Of a stretch of DNA of 64,000 nt, positions 10,652 through 22,696 are shown in pieces. Made by a program: the position numbers and the translations under genes. The stretch comes from Stomorhina lunata (Eukaryota; Arthropoda; Insecta; Diptera; Rhiniidae). Within the stretch, counting starts at the first letter, position 1. Each line of letters opens with the position of its first letter. Under the pieces are notes generated by a model. The model worked only from the letters and a program-made list of their open reading frames with translations, made no database searches and was not told the DNA's origin. The DNA is taken from NCBI GenBank assembly GCA_933228675.1, contig OW121740.1, positions 159,770,486-159,834,485 of the forward strand, given 5' to 3'.

Positions 10652-13540
10652 TAGTAAAAAAATGTTTTGCCAATTGAAAGGAATTGTTAGTGTGGACGTC
10701 TTCTTTTTTTTGTTTAATAAATCGTTTCGATTATTCTTATCAAATTAAATGATGATTCAGTATTTTTTTTAAGTACATGCATACATTAAAATTGTTTGTA
10801 CTTGTAATTAAAATTCTTCTTATAAATTTGCAAACTGAACGTGTTTATTTTTCTCACTGAATAAAGATTTTTGCTTGAAAACGTATGTATTTATATAGTA
10901 AACCTGATCAATAGTCCAAGGAGGTTTTTAAACTCTCAATAAGAAATTTGTATTTTTCAATAACTTTTTATTAAAGATGGACAAAAATTATCCGCATCAG
11001 AATACGATTTCTTTATATATGAAATTGTATTCTAAATATTCCTATGCTGGGCAACTAATATTCGTCTCAGTATTCAAAAATTTAAAAGTCTTTATTGAAT
11101 CAACAATTTTTTAATGATTTGCAAAATCATGATAGTAATTTTATTTTTCAGATTTTTACTTTTCAGATGGTGATTATCAAAAATATTTATATTTTTTTTT
11201 TACAAAATTATTAATTTTTTTTTTAACGAAAACCAATGTTGAACTGGAATGCAAAATTTGGATGGAAAATAAGAATTATAAGCTTGTCATAGCTATATTT
11301 TTCATTAATGAATTAGAGTCACGATTTTCGATAATCTGTTGTCAATGGTTGATATGACTTCGATAATGTTGGCTTAAAACAACGTTGGCCATTATTTACG
11401 TGGCAGGGGAATAACAACAATTTACATTAAACAAGAAAACTTCTTCTTTACTCGTACTCAAAAAAAAAAAAAAAACAACAAACAAAAATACACACTAAAT
11501 TTACAATAACAAAACATACAGCAAAGCTGTTAAAAGCTGTTGAATTGTTGTTGAATTATTTTTGACTCAAAAATTTTGAGTGCTTTCTATTTCAAAAGAG
11601 GAATCAAATCGCACGATTTTGGTTTCCAATTTACTCTTCCTTTATGAAAAAATACTATTATTTTTGTAAACATTTTTCGAAACAGAAATAAATTCTAATA
11701 TTAAACAATTTTCGATTTTTATATTTTTTAAATAAAAATATTTTTTAGATATTTTCGATTAGCAATATATCAAAATAAGTAGGTTTTTAAATTTCAAGAT
11801 AATCACATGAATTTATATACATTTTTTCAGACACATATTTAGCTATCCTTGGTGCTACATAAAATGGCCCAAGCTATTTTGGTTCCTGAAATACAGGGTG
11901 TTTTCTATAATTTTGGCTTTTAAACTAGAAGCAAATTTTGCGCTGTAACTTTCTTAATAGGTCATAAATTATACTTTTTTAAATTTGTATAGTTAGATTA
12001 GTGTAAAAGATTTCATCACCATAAAAAAAACATCAGTACACTTAGAGAAAAGATATGTATAAAAGATAATGCAGGAGTGAAAAAAGTATAAAATTTGCAT
12101 TTAAAATGGCACAAAAGCGGATAAAGATTTTGAGACCAAATTTTACGTACAGATAGCTACTATCGATATCTAAAAATTTGATATGGCGCTTCCCGATTAA
12201 ATGTTTGGTTCTTCGACAAATTGAGAAAAACTAACAAAAAAAATGAAAAAAGGGTCAAAATTCTGCATTTTTAATATTTGTCTTCCTATAACTCATTAAC
12301 TAACAAACGCATCGAGAAGCGCCATATCAAAATTTTAGATAAACATGTTCTTAATATGTGTGCAAATTTTGCGAGAAAAATATATAGCCATTTTTGTGCC
12401 ATTTAAAAAACAAGCAAGCCTATTTGTGTCATTTTTCACTTGTTCACCTTCGAAAGACACATTGATGTATGATAGCAATGTGGTACTTAAAGGTATATTG
12501 CTCAAATTCACGAACATATATCCTGAGGCCTACAGTGAAGCAAAAATAATACGCGATTAAATCGCGACCATTGATTTTCTTCTACATCTTAAAGTGTGTA
12601 TACAGCCTACATTGAATCTCTTAAATATGTAAAATGTAACAAGACAACAGTGGCTTCTGATCATTTTGTGTTCTAGGAATCTAAAAATTAAATATTTAGT
12701 AACATGGAAACTTGCCACCAAAAACAATTCCGACCAAAAAAATGTATTTAATACCTCACCGATTTACAGCGATTATATTTTTTAAAAGTAGAGATGGAAA
12801 ATGAAATGGACTTAAAAAACAAATTAACATATTGAGAAACTAACCAATTTCGCGATAAAAAAATCTGGCTAACAAGATTTTTGCATATGGATGCTGAAGT
12901 TAAAGAAAAGTTAAAAACTTTCACTTTTATATGGAATTTAAGCCATACCCCTTCTTATTACAAAAACATTATTTTTACTTCTAATATTGTAAACAGTGAC
13001 TAAATTTTACACAAAATTTTAAAACAATCGTTCAAAAAAGTATCAGAATTGGTATACTGTTAACTACTTTTGCCCCTAGAATTCTTATTTTTTGTCGGAA
13101 TTTCATCGCAGATATCTCTTTTGATAGCTTTTGAAAGCATCTATTTTTGTGTTTTTAAAAATGCTACAAAAGACTGCCGCAAGGCGGCGGTATTGACATG
13201 TTTCTTACAAATGTATCAAATACATATTATTTGGATATTTTTCGATGTTGGTACATTCAGAAAAAAGTTAGACCAAATACTCCTGAACAAAGTCGCGGAA
13301 CATTGTCAAACCAAATTTTTAACTTTTAATTATTAAAAATGCGATTTTCATATGTAACCTGAAATTAGCGCCATCTTTTAACAGGATTTAGAAACAAAAA
13401 AGTTGTAAAATAAACATTATTTTTATAATTCCAGAGATTCATTTTCTACAATAAAAAAGTTCTTTTTCGCAAAAAGCCGTTTTTGATATATTGCTAATTT
13501 TCGATACAAACATTTTTTATAAGAAAAATTTTGGACAAAA
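10652..13540. other. AT-rich intergenic DNA with repeat pieces
   Basis: No gene is recognised. Around 11215-11320 is a diverged piece of the MITE at 57444-57556 (AATTATAAGCTTGTCATAGC). Around 11690-11760 is a copy of the sequence that precedes the array at 62.37 kb (AAATTCTAATATTAAACAAT, then TTAGATATTTTCGAT), here without an array. An A-homopolymer and CA-rich run lies near 11460-11500. The small frames at 12.3-12.6 and 13.1-13.3 kb show no family motifs. Confidence 0.55.
12100..12412. repeat. Diverged inverted repeat (fold-back)
   Basis: AAAATTTGATATGGCGCTTC near 12171 is matched by GAAGCGCCATATCAAAATTT near 12312. An outer pair, AAATGGCACAAAA near 12104 and TTTTTGTGCCATTT near 12391, extends the symmetry. 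The arms are about 100-115 bp and diverged, around a ~120-bp centre. No coding content. Confidence 0.6.
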
Positions 13541-16241
13541 ATATTTTTTTCTGTGGAAAATTTTTTTATAAATAAGATTTCGATATATATAGAAACATTT
13601 TCGATAAAAATACTTTTCTATAGAAAAATTTTCGATTAAAATATTTTTCTATAGAAAAATTTTCGATAAAAATATTTTTCTATAGAAAAATTTTCTATGA
13701 AAATATTTTTCTATTGAAAAATTTTCGATAAAAATATATTTCTATAGAAAAATTTTCGATAAAGCTATCTTCCAATATAAAAATGTTCTCCAAAAAAAAT
13801 TTTCTTTACAAAAATATTTTTCTATAGAAAAATTTTCGATAAAAATATTTTTCTGTAGAAAAATTTTCGATCAAAATATTTTTCTATAGAAAACTTTTCG
13901 ATAAAAATATTTTTCTATAGAAAAATTTTCGATAAAAATATTTTTCTATAGAAAAATTTTCGATCAAAATATTTTTCTATAAAAGAATTTTCGATAAAAA
14001 TATTTTTCTATAGAAAAATTTTCGATAAAAATATTTTTCTATAGAAAAAATTTCGATCAAAATATTTTTCTATAGAATTTTTTTCGATAAAAATATTTTT
14101 CTATAGAAAATTTTTCGATAAAAATATATTTCTATAGAAAAATTTTCGATAAAGCTATTTTCTAATATAAAAATGTTCTCCAAAAAAATTTTTCTTTAGA
14201 AAATTTTTCTATAAAAATATTTTTTTATAGAAAAATTTTCGATAAAAATATTTTTCTATAGAAAAATGTTCGATCAAAATATTTTGCTATAGAAAAAATT
14301 TCGATAAAATTATTTTTCTGTAGAAAAATTCTCGATAAAAATATTTTTCTATAGAAAAATTTTCGATAAAAATATATTTCTATAGAAAAATTTTCGATAA
14401 AGCTATTTTCCAATATAAAAATGTTCTCCAAAAAAATTTTTCTTTAGAAAATTTTTCGATAAAAATATTTTTCTATAACAAAATTTTCGATAAAAATATT
14501 TTTCTATAACAAAATTTTCGATAAAAATATTTTTCTATAGAAAGATTTTCGATAAAAATATTTTTCTATAGAAAAATTTTCGATAAAAATACTTTTTTAT
14601 AGAAAAATTTTCGATAAAAAAATTTTTCTATAGAAAAATTTTCGATAAAAATATTTTTCTGAGAAAAATTTTCTATAAAAATATTTTTCAATAGAAAAAT
14701 TCTCGATAAAAATATTTTTCTACAGAAAAATTTTCGATAAAAATATTTTTCTATAGAAAAATTTTCTATAAAAATATTTTTCTATAAAAAAATTTTAGAT
14801 AAAAATATATTTCTATAAAAAAATTTTCGATTAAGCTATTTTCCAATATAAAAATGTTCTCCAAAAAAATTTTTCTTTAGAAAATTTTTCTATAAAAATT
14901 TTTTTCTATTGGAAACTTTTTGATAAAAATATTTTTCTATAGAAAAATTTTCGATAAAAATATTTTTCTATAGAAAGATTTTCAATAAAAATATTTTTTA
15001 ATAGAAAAATTTTCGATAGAAAAATTTTTGATAAAAATAATTTTCTATAGAAAAACTTTCTATAAAAATATTTTTCTATAGAAAAATTTTCTATGAAAAT
15101 ATTTTTCTATAGAAAAATTTTCGATAAAAATATTTTTCTATAGAAAAATTTTCGATAAAAATATTTTTCTATAGAAAAATTTTCGATAAAAATATTTTTC
15201 TATAGAAAAATTTTCGATAAAAATATTTTTCTATAGAAAGATTTTCGATAAAAATATTTTTCTATAGAAAAATTTTCGATAAAAATACTTTTTTATAGAA
15301 AAATTTTCGATAAAAAAATTTTTCTATAGAAAAATTTTCGATAAAAATATTTTTCTGAGAAAAATTTTCTATAAAAATATTTTTCAATAGAAAAATTTTC
15401 GATAAAAATATTTTTCTACAGAAAAATTTTCGATAAAAATATTTTTCTATAGAAAAATTTTCGATAAAAATATTTTTCTAAGAAAAATTTTCTATAAAAA
15501 TATTTTTCTATAGAAAGGTTTTCGATAAAAATATTTTTTAATAGAAAAATTTTCGATAGAAAAATTTTTGATAAAAATATTTTTCTATAGAAAAATTTTC
15601 TATAAAAATATTTTTCTATAAAAAAATTTTAGATAAAAATATATTTCTATAAAAAAATTTTCGATTAAGCTATTTTCCAATATAAAAATGTTCTCCAAAA
15701 AAATTTTTCTTTAGAATATTTTTCTATAAAAATTTTTTTCTATTGGAAACTTTTTGATAAAAATATTTTTCTATAGAAAAATTTTCGATAAAAATATTTT
15801 TCTATAGAAAGATTTTCAATAAAAATATTTTTTAATAGAAAAATTTTTGATAAAAATATTTTTCTATAGAAAAACTTTCGATAAAAATATTTTTCTTTAG
15901 AAAAATTTTCGATAAAAATATTTTTCTATAGAAAAATTTTCGATAAAAATATTTTTCTATAGAAAAATTTTCGATAAAAATATTTTTCTATGGAAAAATT
16001 TTCGATAAAAATATATTTCTATAGAAAAATTTTAGATAAAGCTATTTTCCAATATAAAAATGTTCTCCAAAAAAATTTTTCTTTAGAAAATTTTTCGATA
16101 TAAATATTTTTTTATAGAAAAATTTTCGATAAAAATATTTTTCTTTCGAAAAATTTTAGATAAAAATATTTTTCTATAGAAAAATTTTTCGATAAAAATA
16201 TTTTATCAAAAAATAACAAATTAGTCGGGATGTAAATATTG

Positions 16242-16591
16242 TTCAAAAAGAAGTGTATTTGCATTTGATCCCAAACCTGTTACATTTATTTATTAATGTA
16301 ACAGATCAATTTATTGATAAAAAGCCAAAAAATGTTTGCGGAGAAACCAAATTCCTCGACGCGTTTCGGTGGTTGGTTAAGCCATCTCTTCAGGAGGATT
16401 ATCCCCAGTTTAGACAGATCGAAAACCTCGCATTATTACTAAATTTACAAACATAACTATTAAGAATTATGTCCATAAACCAAAAGTAAAAGCGTAGATT
16501 ATCGACTGAACAAAAACAAACATTTTTCAGTTTTCATCTACCTTCACTTCCCACAGGTTTGGGATCAAATGCAAATACACTTCTTTTTGAA
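16242..16591. mobile_element. 350-bp element with perfect 39-bp inverted ends, inside the array
   Basis: The left end (16242-16280) starts TTCAAAAAGAAGTGTATTTG and ends GATCCCAAACCTGT. The right end (16553-16591) is its exact 39-bp reverse complement. The interior is much less AT-rich than the array around it. It carries a hairpin (TGTTACATT, TTATTTATT, AATGTAACA) and, on the minus strand, a hammerhead-like core. The same interior, with different ends, is found at 57629-57822. No frame is convincing; the 67-codon one at 16253-16456 merely crosses the structure. Confidence 0.85.
16345..16402 (-). ncRNA. Hammerhead-ribozyme-like motif
   Basis: On the minus strand the order is ATCCTC, CTGAAGA (16393-16387), GATGG...CCACC as stem II, GAAA (16367-16364), CGCG, TC, then GAGGA. 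This fits the type I hammerhead core C-U-G-A-N-G-A / stem II / G-A-A-A with the minimal stem III (C-GC-G) and a UC cleavage dinucleotide reported for Penelope-like and retrozyme hammerheads. Stem I is TCCTC/GAGGA, five pairs. Stem II has one A-C mismatch here. Predicted cleavage falls after 16358. Activity is inferred only. Confidence 0.55.
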
Positions 16592-16740
16592 TAAAAATAT
16601 TTTTCTTTAGAAAAATTTTCGATAAAAATATTTTTCTATAGAAAAACTTTCGATAAAAATATTTTTCTTTAGAAAAATTTTCGATAAAAATATTTTTCTG
16701 TAGAAAAATTTAAAAATATTTTTCTATAGAAAAATTTTCG

Positions 16741-18379
16741 GTAAAAAAATTGTCAAGTAAGTGGCTAATGTAAACAATTCAAGCCTATTTTTAAATTTAT
16801 TGCCTTTTTTGTGTTAATACAAATATAATATAAAAAAGATATTTATCGGGAATATGTTAAAAATGTTATGTTACATATTACTAAAATTACACCTTTTTTG
16901 CAAAAAAAGAACTTTATTTGTGCAAATCTAGTAATAAAAAACTAAAAGCAACCAATAATTAACACATCGTCATTCGTTTTTTCCCTGAATTAGTGACGCG
17001 TACAAATAAATTAATAAAATATATTTTTTTTCTTTTGTAAATATTTGGTGTGCAAAACAAATTGAGAACAAAGTATTATTTAATTTATTGAAAAAATGAG
17101 TAAATGAGAGAGAATTGTTTACTAGTTTAAGTTTAAACAAAAAGAAAGAGCCATAAACAAATACATTTTTGATTAAGAAAGAGAGAAAATATATTCGGAA
17201 TAGACTTTATTGTTTAAATATTTAAATAAAAATTTGCACTTTATTCCGAAAAAGAAGAGAGAAAGAGGCTAAGTAAATTGTTATTAAAAACAATATTTAC
17301 TTAACTCTCTTATTTATTGCAAAAAAAATACAAATTTATTAATTCTACTAAATTTTCTTTTTTTCAATTTCGTTTTATTTGAATGAATTCAAAAAATTTG
17401 ATTATATGGCGGGAGATTTGTAAAGAGAGTTAATGTTTTTCTTATTATTAGGTACTTTACAATTTGTTTTTTATCATTTTAATTTCTTTTTTCATTCATT
17501 TAAGTACTTTTATTAATTAAAATATTTTGTTTATTTTTATTACGTTTTTATTTACTTTATTTATTAAAGTACATATTTGCTATTTTTAACACTTTTCAAG
17601 CCAAAAGCTACTTGTAATCTACTGTTTGTTCTCGAATGACACTTGTGCTTTTTCTTTAAAAGTGTTAATTGATATTGAATTTAGTACGATATTGATATTA
17701 AATAAATGTAACTAGAAGAAATGACTAGTAATTTCTCGACTATGAACCCAGGTTTTGTGCAAATCTTGAGGCATTTGAAAGATAATTTGCATAAATAAAG
17801 TGGTAAACCCCTACCGCACAGTGGCCATTCAAAATTAGAAAATAAGGGCGCCATAATCATACAAAATAGGTCATAATCTATGCTTTAAGATCTTTGATGC
17901 TTAGCCAGAAAAGTGCAAAAATTAAATATCATATTTCCAAGTCTTGCTTATTAGTTTTTTCTACATTTCTCTGGTATGTTACTACTACTGCTGAAACATC
18001 TCGTTGAGAGATCTGCAGTAATTAAGTGATTTGAAGACATTACATCGTAGCCAATATGCTACTTCCATAATGCAAAACAACACTACAGGTTGCCTTTGTC
18101 CGATATTTAATGGAGGTCTTAAGAGTATAATCCAAAGTCGAGAGTTATCAGTGTAAAAGTCAATATACCATAAGTTTCGCGTATATCAGACCGTTACCAT
18201 TCTTCAACCATTCTAATCGCCATAGAATATCTGACTGCCTCAGACGAAACAGTTCGTATGAAAATAATGTATAAAGGTAGCAATTGTAGAATTTTATTTA
18301 GAGCAAAGGTTCTTAAGTGGAGAAACTTTAACAAAAAGTTTGACACTAATTTAGTTTTTAGTTTTGCTTATATGAAGGC
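16741..18379. other. AT-rich DNA, nothing recognised
   Basis: The stretch contains homopolymer and purine-rich runs (GAGAGAGAA types near 17100-17270). I see no motif-bearing frame, no terminal repeats and no clear splice-flanked exon. Confidence 0.45.
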
Positions 18380-18800
18380 AGAAAAAACCATCACGCAACC
18401 CAAAGCTTGATAAATATCGTTTTCACTCTGCGCCATTCATTTTGATGGTAAAGAAGTGGTTTCAAAAATTCGATGTGGACCTACAATGACGAAAGATGTC
18501 GAACGTACTGGACACCCAGTTGAACGCTATACATGCAAAACAAATGATCTATTTTTCCCGTAAGAACGATAAAAATATGGATCAGGACGTCGGGCTAGTA
18601 ACCCACTCCTAGAAAAAAACAAGTTAATGCTATGAAAAATCTTAATTTAGAATAAAAATGGTCCAAAACTTCGATGGAAAGACCAAGTGGAAGAAAATCT
18701 TTCAAAGCTTGGCCTACACAAGATATGCGCACAATATCGAAGCGCTTGGATTTCTAAAATATGCTCGGGCTTTGGCCTTAACAGGTTGTAAATATAGGCC
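18380..18800 (+). pseudogene. Decayed transposon scraps: mariner-like HTH piece and non-LTR tail
   Basis: Around 18420-18530, frames shift but read like the second helix-turn-helix of mariner transposases (KKWFQKFDVDL, then VERTGHPVE). Around 18655-18780 one frame gives GPKLRWKDQVEENLSKLGLH followed by RSAWISK, the conserved C-terminal end of insect non-LTR reverse-transcriptase proteins. Stops and frameshifts are frequent, so these are relics. Confidence 0.55.
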
Positions 18801-18829
18801 ATTTAAGTAAGTAAATAGTAAGAAGATCA

Positions 18830-20442
18830 GGGCCCTATTTCACTAAGCTACAAGTCTACAATTACAAGTGTTTTTGCCTGTAAAATTGTAAAAAATTGTT
18901 AGCGTATTCACAAGCTCCTTGTATCATTGTATATTATTGTATAATTGTATTAAAATACACCATTGTATGTTTGTTATTGGTAATTTGCATGAAAAAATCC
19001 AGTACAATTTTCACCCATATGTTTATTGAATGTTGTATGCAATTGAAGTATATCATTCACATGTGAATAGCAGTTTTGGAGAGAAAGAATAAGAAGAAAA
19101 CCATAAACAAATTTATGATTAATAAAAATTATTCTAAATAGAGAAGAAATGGAATTATTAAAAGAAAACGAGGTACGTATAAACAATTTAAAGATTTATT
19201 TTTGAATGTAAATTAAACACCACCAACTGTAAATATATTTGTTCTTCTTCTTTTTTATTATTGCTTGACAGCTGATAAGATACAACAATACAAATATACA
19301 ACTTTACAACAGTGTGTTCACAACTAAAATTTGTATGCAGTATTTTTTTACACGATACATGATACAACAACTTTTCTGAATACCATATGTTGTGTTTTAT
19401 TAAAATACAATTACAAGTTTGTAGCTACAAGTGATTTTTACAATTCACAAGTTTACAAGTCATGCTTCTACAAGTGGTTTTGTTTCACTAATCTAAATTT
19501 GTACTTGTACACTTGTAGAATTGTAGGAAAAAAGCATAGGGTCGACTAAGACTCTCAAAAAAAAGTTCCAAGTGAATGATAAATTGAATTCAAATTTCGT
19601 TTTTAACTATCTTTTAATTAAAATTAGTTAAAATTAACACAAAATCAAATCAATATTAATGACCATTTATTTATTTTGTTTGATTACAAGGTTTACATGG
19701 GGGTCCAGCCAGATGGACGGATAGACTGACATCGACTCAGGAATGAATTCTAAGTCCATTGGTGAACTAAAGGTGGTCTAAGACCATTATTTCTATGCGT
19801 TACATACATCAGCCCAAACTTATAATACGCTTTCCACTTATAGTGGTATAGGGTATGTATGGTCAAATGTGGATAATAGTGTAGACAACAAAATGCTAAA
19901 GCTAAAAAAATGGTGGATCGGTAAACAAAAACTTTTTCTAAAACAATTCATAATATTTCAGTACAAATTTTGAATTTGAATACAAGATTTAATTTTTTAA
20001 TCAAAAGGACATATGCTAAAACATGAGCCTAGTCTTATAAAAATTTGATAACCGTAGGCATATAAAGTGGGTATATTTCGTAAAAAATCTTGAAAAAAAA
20101 ACGAAATTTGAACCGCCATAAAATCTGAATGAAAGCGAAATTTAAAATTTTGAAGAAGTGTAAAAATTGCCTAGGCTAGGAGAATTTCATGAAAATCGTA
20201 GATGGTGTGGTTCAGTACGAGTTCAAAAATGTTTTATTTGACTCTATATATTTATCAAAATATTTTATTATAATTGTAGAAATTGTAATTTTAGAATTGT
20301 AGAAATTGTAGTTTACAAGTCCAAAAAGTTACAATTGTTGTGAAAATTTTAATGAAACACAATTGAACAGCACTTGTAAGAATTAGACTCGTAATTGTAA
20401 CTTGTTAACTTGTAGAATTGTAGTTTAGTAAAATACGGCCCA
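18830..20442. mobile_element. Element with GGGCC...TATTT inverted ends and many TACAAGT motifs
   Basis: The left end reads AGGGCCCTATTTCACTAAGC followed by TACAAGTCTACAA. The right end, reverse-complemented, reads TGGGCCGTATTTTACTAAAC followed by TACAATTCTACAA. Subterminal TACAAGT/ACTTGTA motifs cluster at 18850-18910, 19400-19530 and 20270-20420. An ATG with a short frame and donor-like GTACGTA near 19149-19180 could be a remnant transposase exon. A dispersed repeat copy (19676-19860) lies inside. PIF/Harbinger-like or hAT-like origin is possible; I cannot decide. Confidence 0.5.
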
Positions 20443-22696
20443 GGTGGATCAAAGTATCTTATACACTGTTCATCCTCAGAATTTAGACCACCTGTTGATA
20501 AAGTAATAAAGAATAAAGTAACATGATCCGCAGTGAGTTAAAGCGTAAGCATACAGTATTAAAATTGCATGACCCCATTTTGATGTTGTTTCTAAATCGC
20601 GTTCGATTCATTCAAGTTTTGTCTCATAGCGACAACTTCTAAAAGGTTTAGTCTATGAAAGCATATATACAAATGGCAAATGTTACAGATAAGTTTTCCG
20701 TAAACATAAATCAAAAAGTGAGATTTTGTGACAATCGATCCACAATTACTCCTAGCTCAAACATTAGACCCTCAGCAGAAAATAACATAAATATACTTAA
20801 TTCTCAAGAAATTCTTGCTGTAATTTAAAAAAGGGAAGTGATTGATCGATATGTAAAATTCTTAGTCCATATTTGACCTTAGTGATGAAGGGTATCGAAT
20901 AGCACAGATTGATCGACTTTAACATTTTCTAACTTTAATAATACGGCGTAACAAATGAACAACTTTTGTAAAAACTTGGAAAGCGACCTAGTGGGGGCCT
21001 AGGTGAGGACCTACAAAAACCATTTTCAAAGATTTCGAAACACGTGCAAAATTTCGTGATATTCGCAAAAAACTGTTTTCGGGTAGAACGTAGTAATTTA
21101 GTACCTCCAACTCTCACATTTGCAGAGCAATTTTAAAATTTTAAACAGGTTTGGAAACTTAAGGTATCAAGCTTTTACAATGGGGCAATGCATGGGGCTT
21201 ATGTTCTACGAAATTAGATAAGTTTTTATCAAAAGTTTCGCTTTTATTTAAAATCTTTTTGTAATCTTTAAAATTCAAAAGCAATTATTTCAACTGTTTT
21301 CTATAAAAACCTATTTTGTTTTATACAATTTTTTAAAGCTAGTTCTATATAGAAGAAAACGATATTGGTTACATTTACAAAATTTATTTAGCTCTTTCTA
21401 AAGTTAAAATTTTTCCATTGCAAACAAAGTTTTACTTCAATAACTTTTAAGCTACTGGGCGGATTGTGACGTTATATGCAGAAATCGGACAATGGGTAGT
21501 TGGAGTTTTGAACCAATTTTTAAAAACATGTCTATTTTTAGCACAGTGGCCTCTACACTGAGCTAAAGTTGAGCACCATTGAATGTAAAACCTATTGGTC
21601 CGTATAACTTTCGTAAATATAAACCAATCGAAAAGATTTTTACCCATTCGAAAACTACTTAAGAAAAAGAAAAATAAGCTTACTGTACTACGCTATCTGT
21701 AATATATTTTACGGAATGTCGCTTACGATTATTTAAGTCTAAGGGCTTTATATGACCTAATCGGTTTATGAAAAACTTAATAACTTTTATGTTTTTCGTC
21801 TAATTAAAAAAATGCAAACAACGTTTTATTAGGAACTAAGTTATCTTGCTATTGATATAATTTTTCATATAAGAATAAGCAATAAAAAGCAATTAAAAGT
21901 CAAAAAGTGGACAAATTTTGTCTTCTTTTATATATTCTTAAAAAAAACACTTCATTTACAAATGTGTTATTATATATGCTATTTTAAAGCGGATACAAAC
22001 TGCCTGAGCTATGGGCCGATAAGTTGACGAACCTCGTTAAAAACGTTTTTTTTTCGTCCCAAGCTAGGTCGTTTACCGAGTTTTTTTTTAGTGTAACAGA
22101 GTGTAATTTGTAAAAATTTGTTTCTGGTTGATTGGATTAATGTATTTTAGGGACTTCACAGAATCAGATAAGTGTAACAGGTATCTCACTAATACTTTGA
22201 ACTTTGACTTTAATATGTATTTGTTTCAATTTAAGATAACTATTTTGAAACTATTATGAAAAATCTATGGAATATGGAAATATATGTATCTTATAACCTT
22301 TGCAGAGGTTCTTAAACTTTTTGTGGTTATTTATATTTTCTTAACATAAGAGCATAATAAAATTTGAAATCAGTTGTTAGACTTCTTAAACATAAACGAA
22401 ATTTTTTTAGATGATCTTAAAAGTTGAAATTAAAATACAGGTTTTAAGAGACACGTATGGATATAAAGATTTGTAGACAAATTAATAAAAAAATATTAAA
22501 ATATGATTTTAATTATTAAAAAACCATTATTTGTATAAACTGGAGATTGGCACTAGCACTCAGATAATTATTAGCGAGAGATTAACATATTCAGTTATTT
22601 ATTATTAAATAATGAATTTTGTAGTTATAACAATATTTTTGTATTTGCATTTATTAGATACGGCAAAAATTTTGTTTTTGTTATAATTGATTTATA
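20443..22696. other. Dispersed repeats, no gene seen
   Basis: The main content is the element at 20935-22095. Before it is a piece of the AAGGTCAAA/GGTATCGAATAG repeat family near 20870-20930. After it (22100-22690) is AT-rich DNA without recognised features. Confidence 0.5.
20935..22095. repeat. Interspersed element, uninterrupted copy
   Basis: It runs from AATAATACGGCGTAACAAAT to about AACGACCTAGCTTGGGACG-type sequence (minus) near 22095. The same sequence occurs in inverted order at about 27525-29380, where it is split by the RTE-like insertion. The site matching that insertion point is ACGTTTTATTAGG at about 21823-21835. It is non-coding; the 60-85-codon frames here have no motifs. A central tract (21420-21650) is shared with the spacer of the 5-7.5 kb fold-back. 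Confidence 0.7.

Larger units (their letters stand above)
13541..16740. repeat. 31-bp tandem array with higher-order variants
   Basis: The unit is about 31 bp: CGATAAAAATATTTTTCTAT then AGAAAAATTTT. It recurs with variants through about 3.2 kb, interrupted by the element at 16242-16591. A distinctive variant block (AAGCTATTTTCCAATATAAA, then AATGTTCTCCAAAAAAATTT) recurs near 13758, 14150, 14400, 14830, 15667 and 16034. Long segments such as 14530-14900 and 15230-15720 repeat each other. This implies block duplications on top of monomer amplification. Confidence 0.93.
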
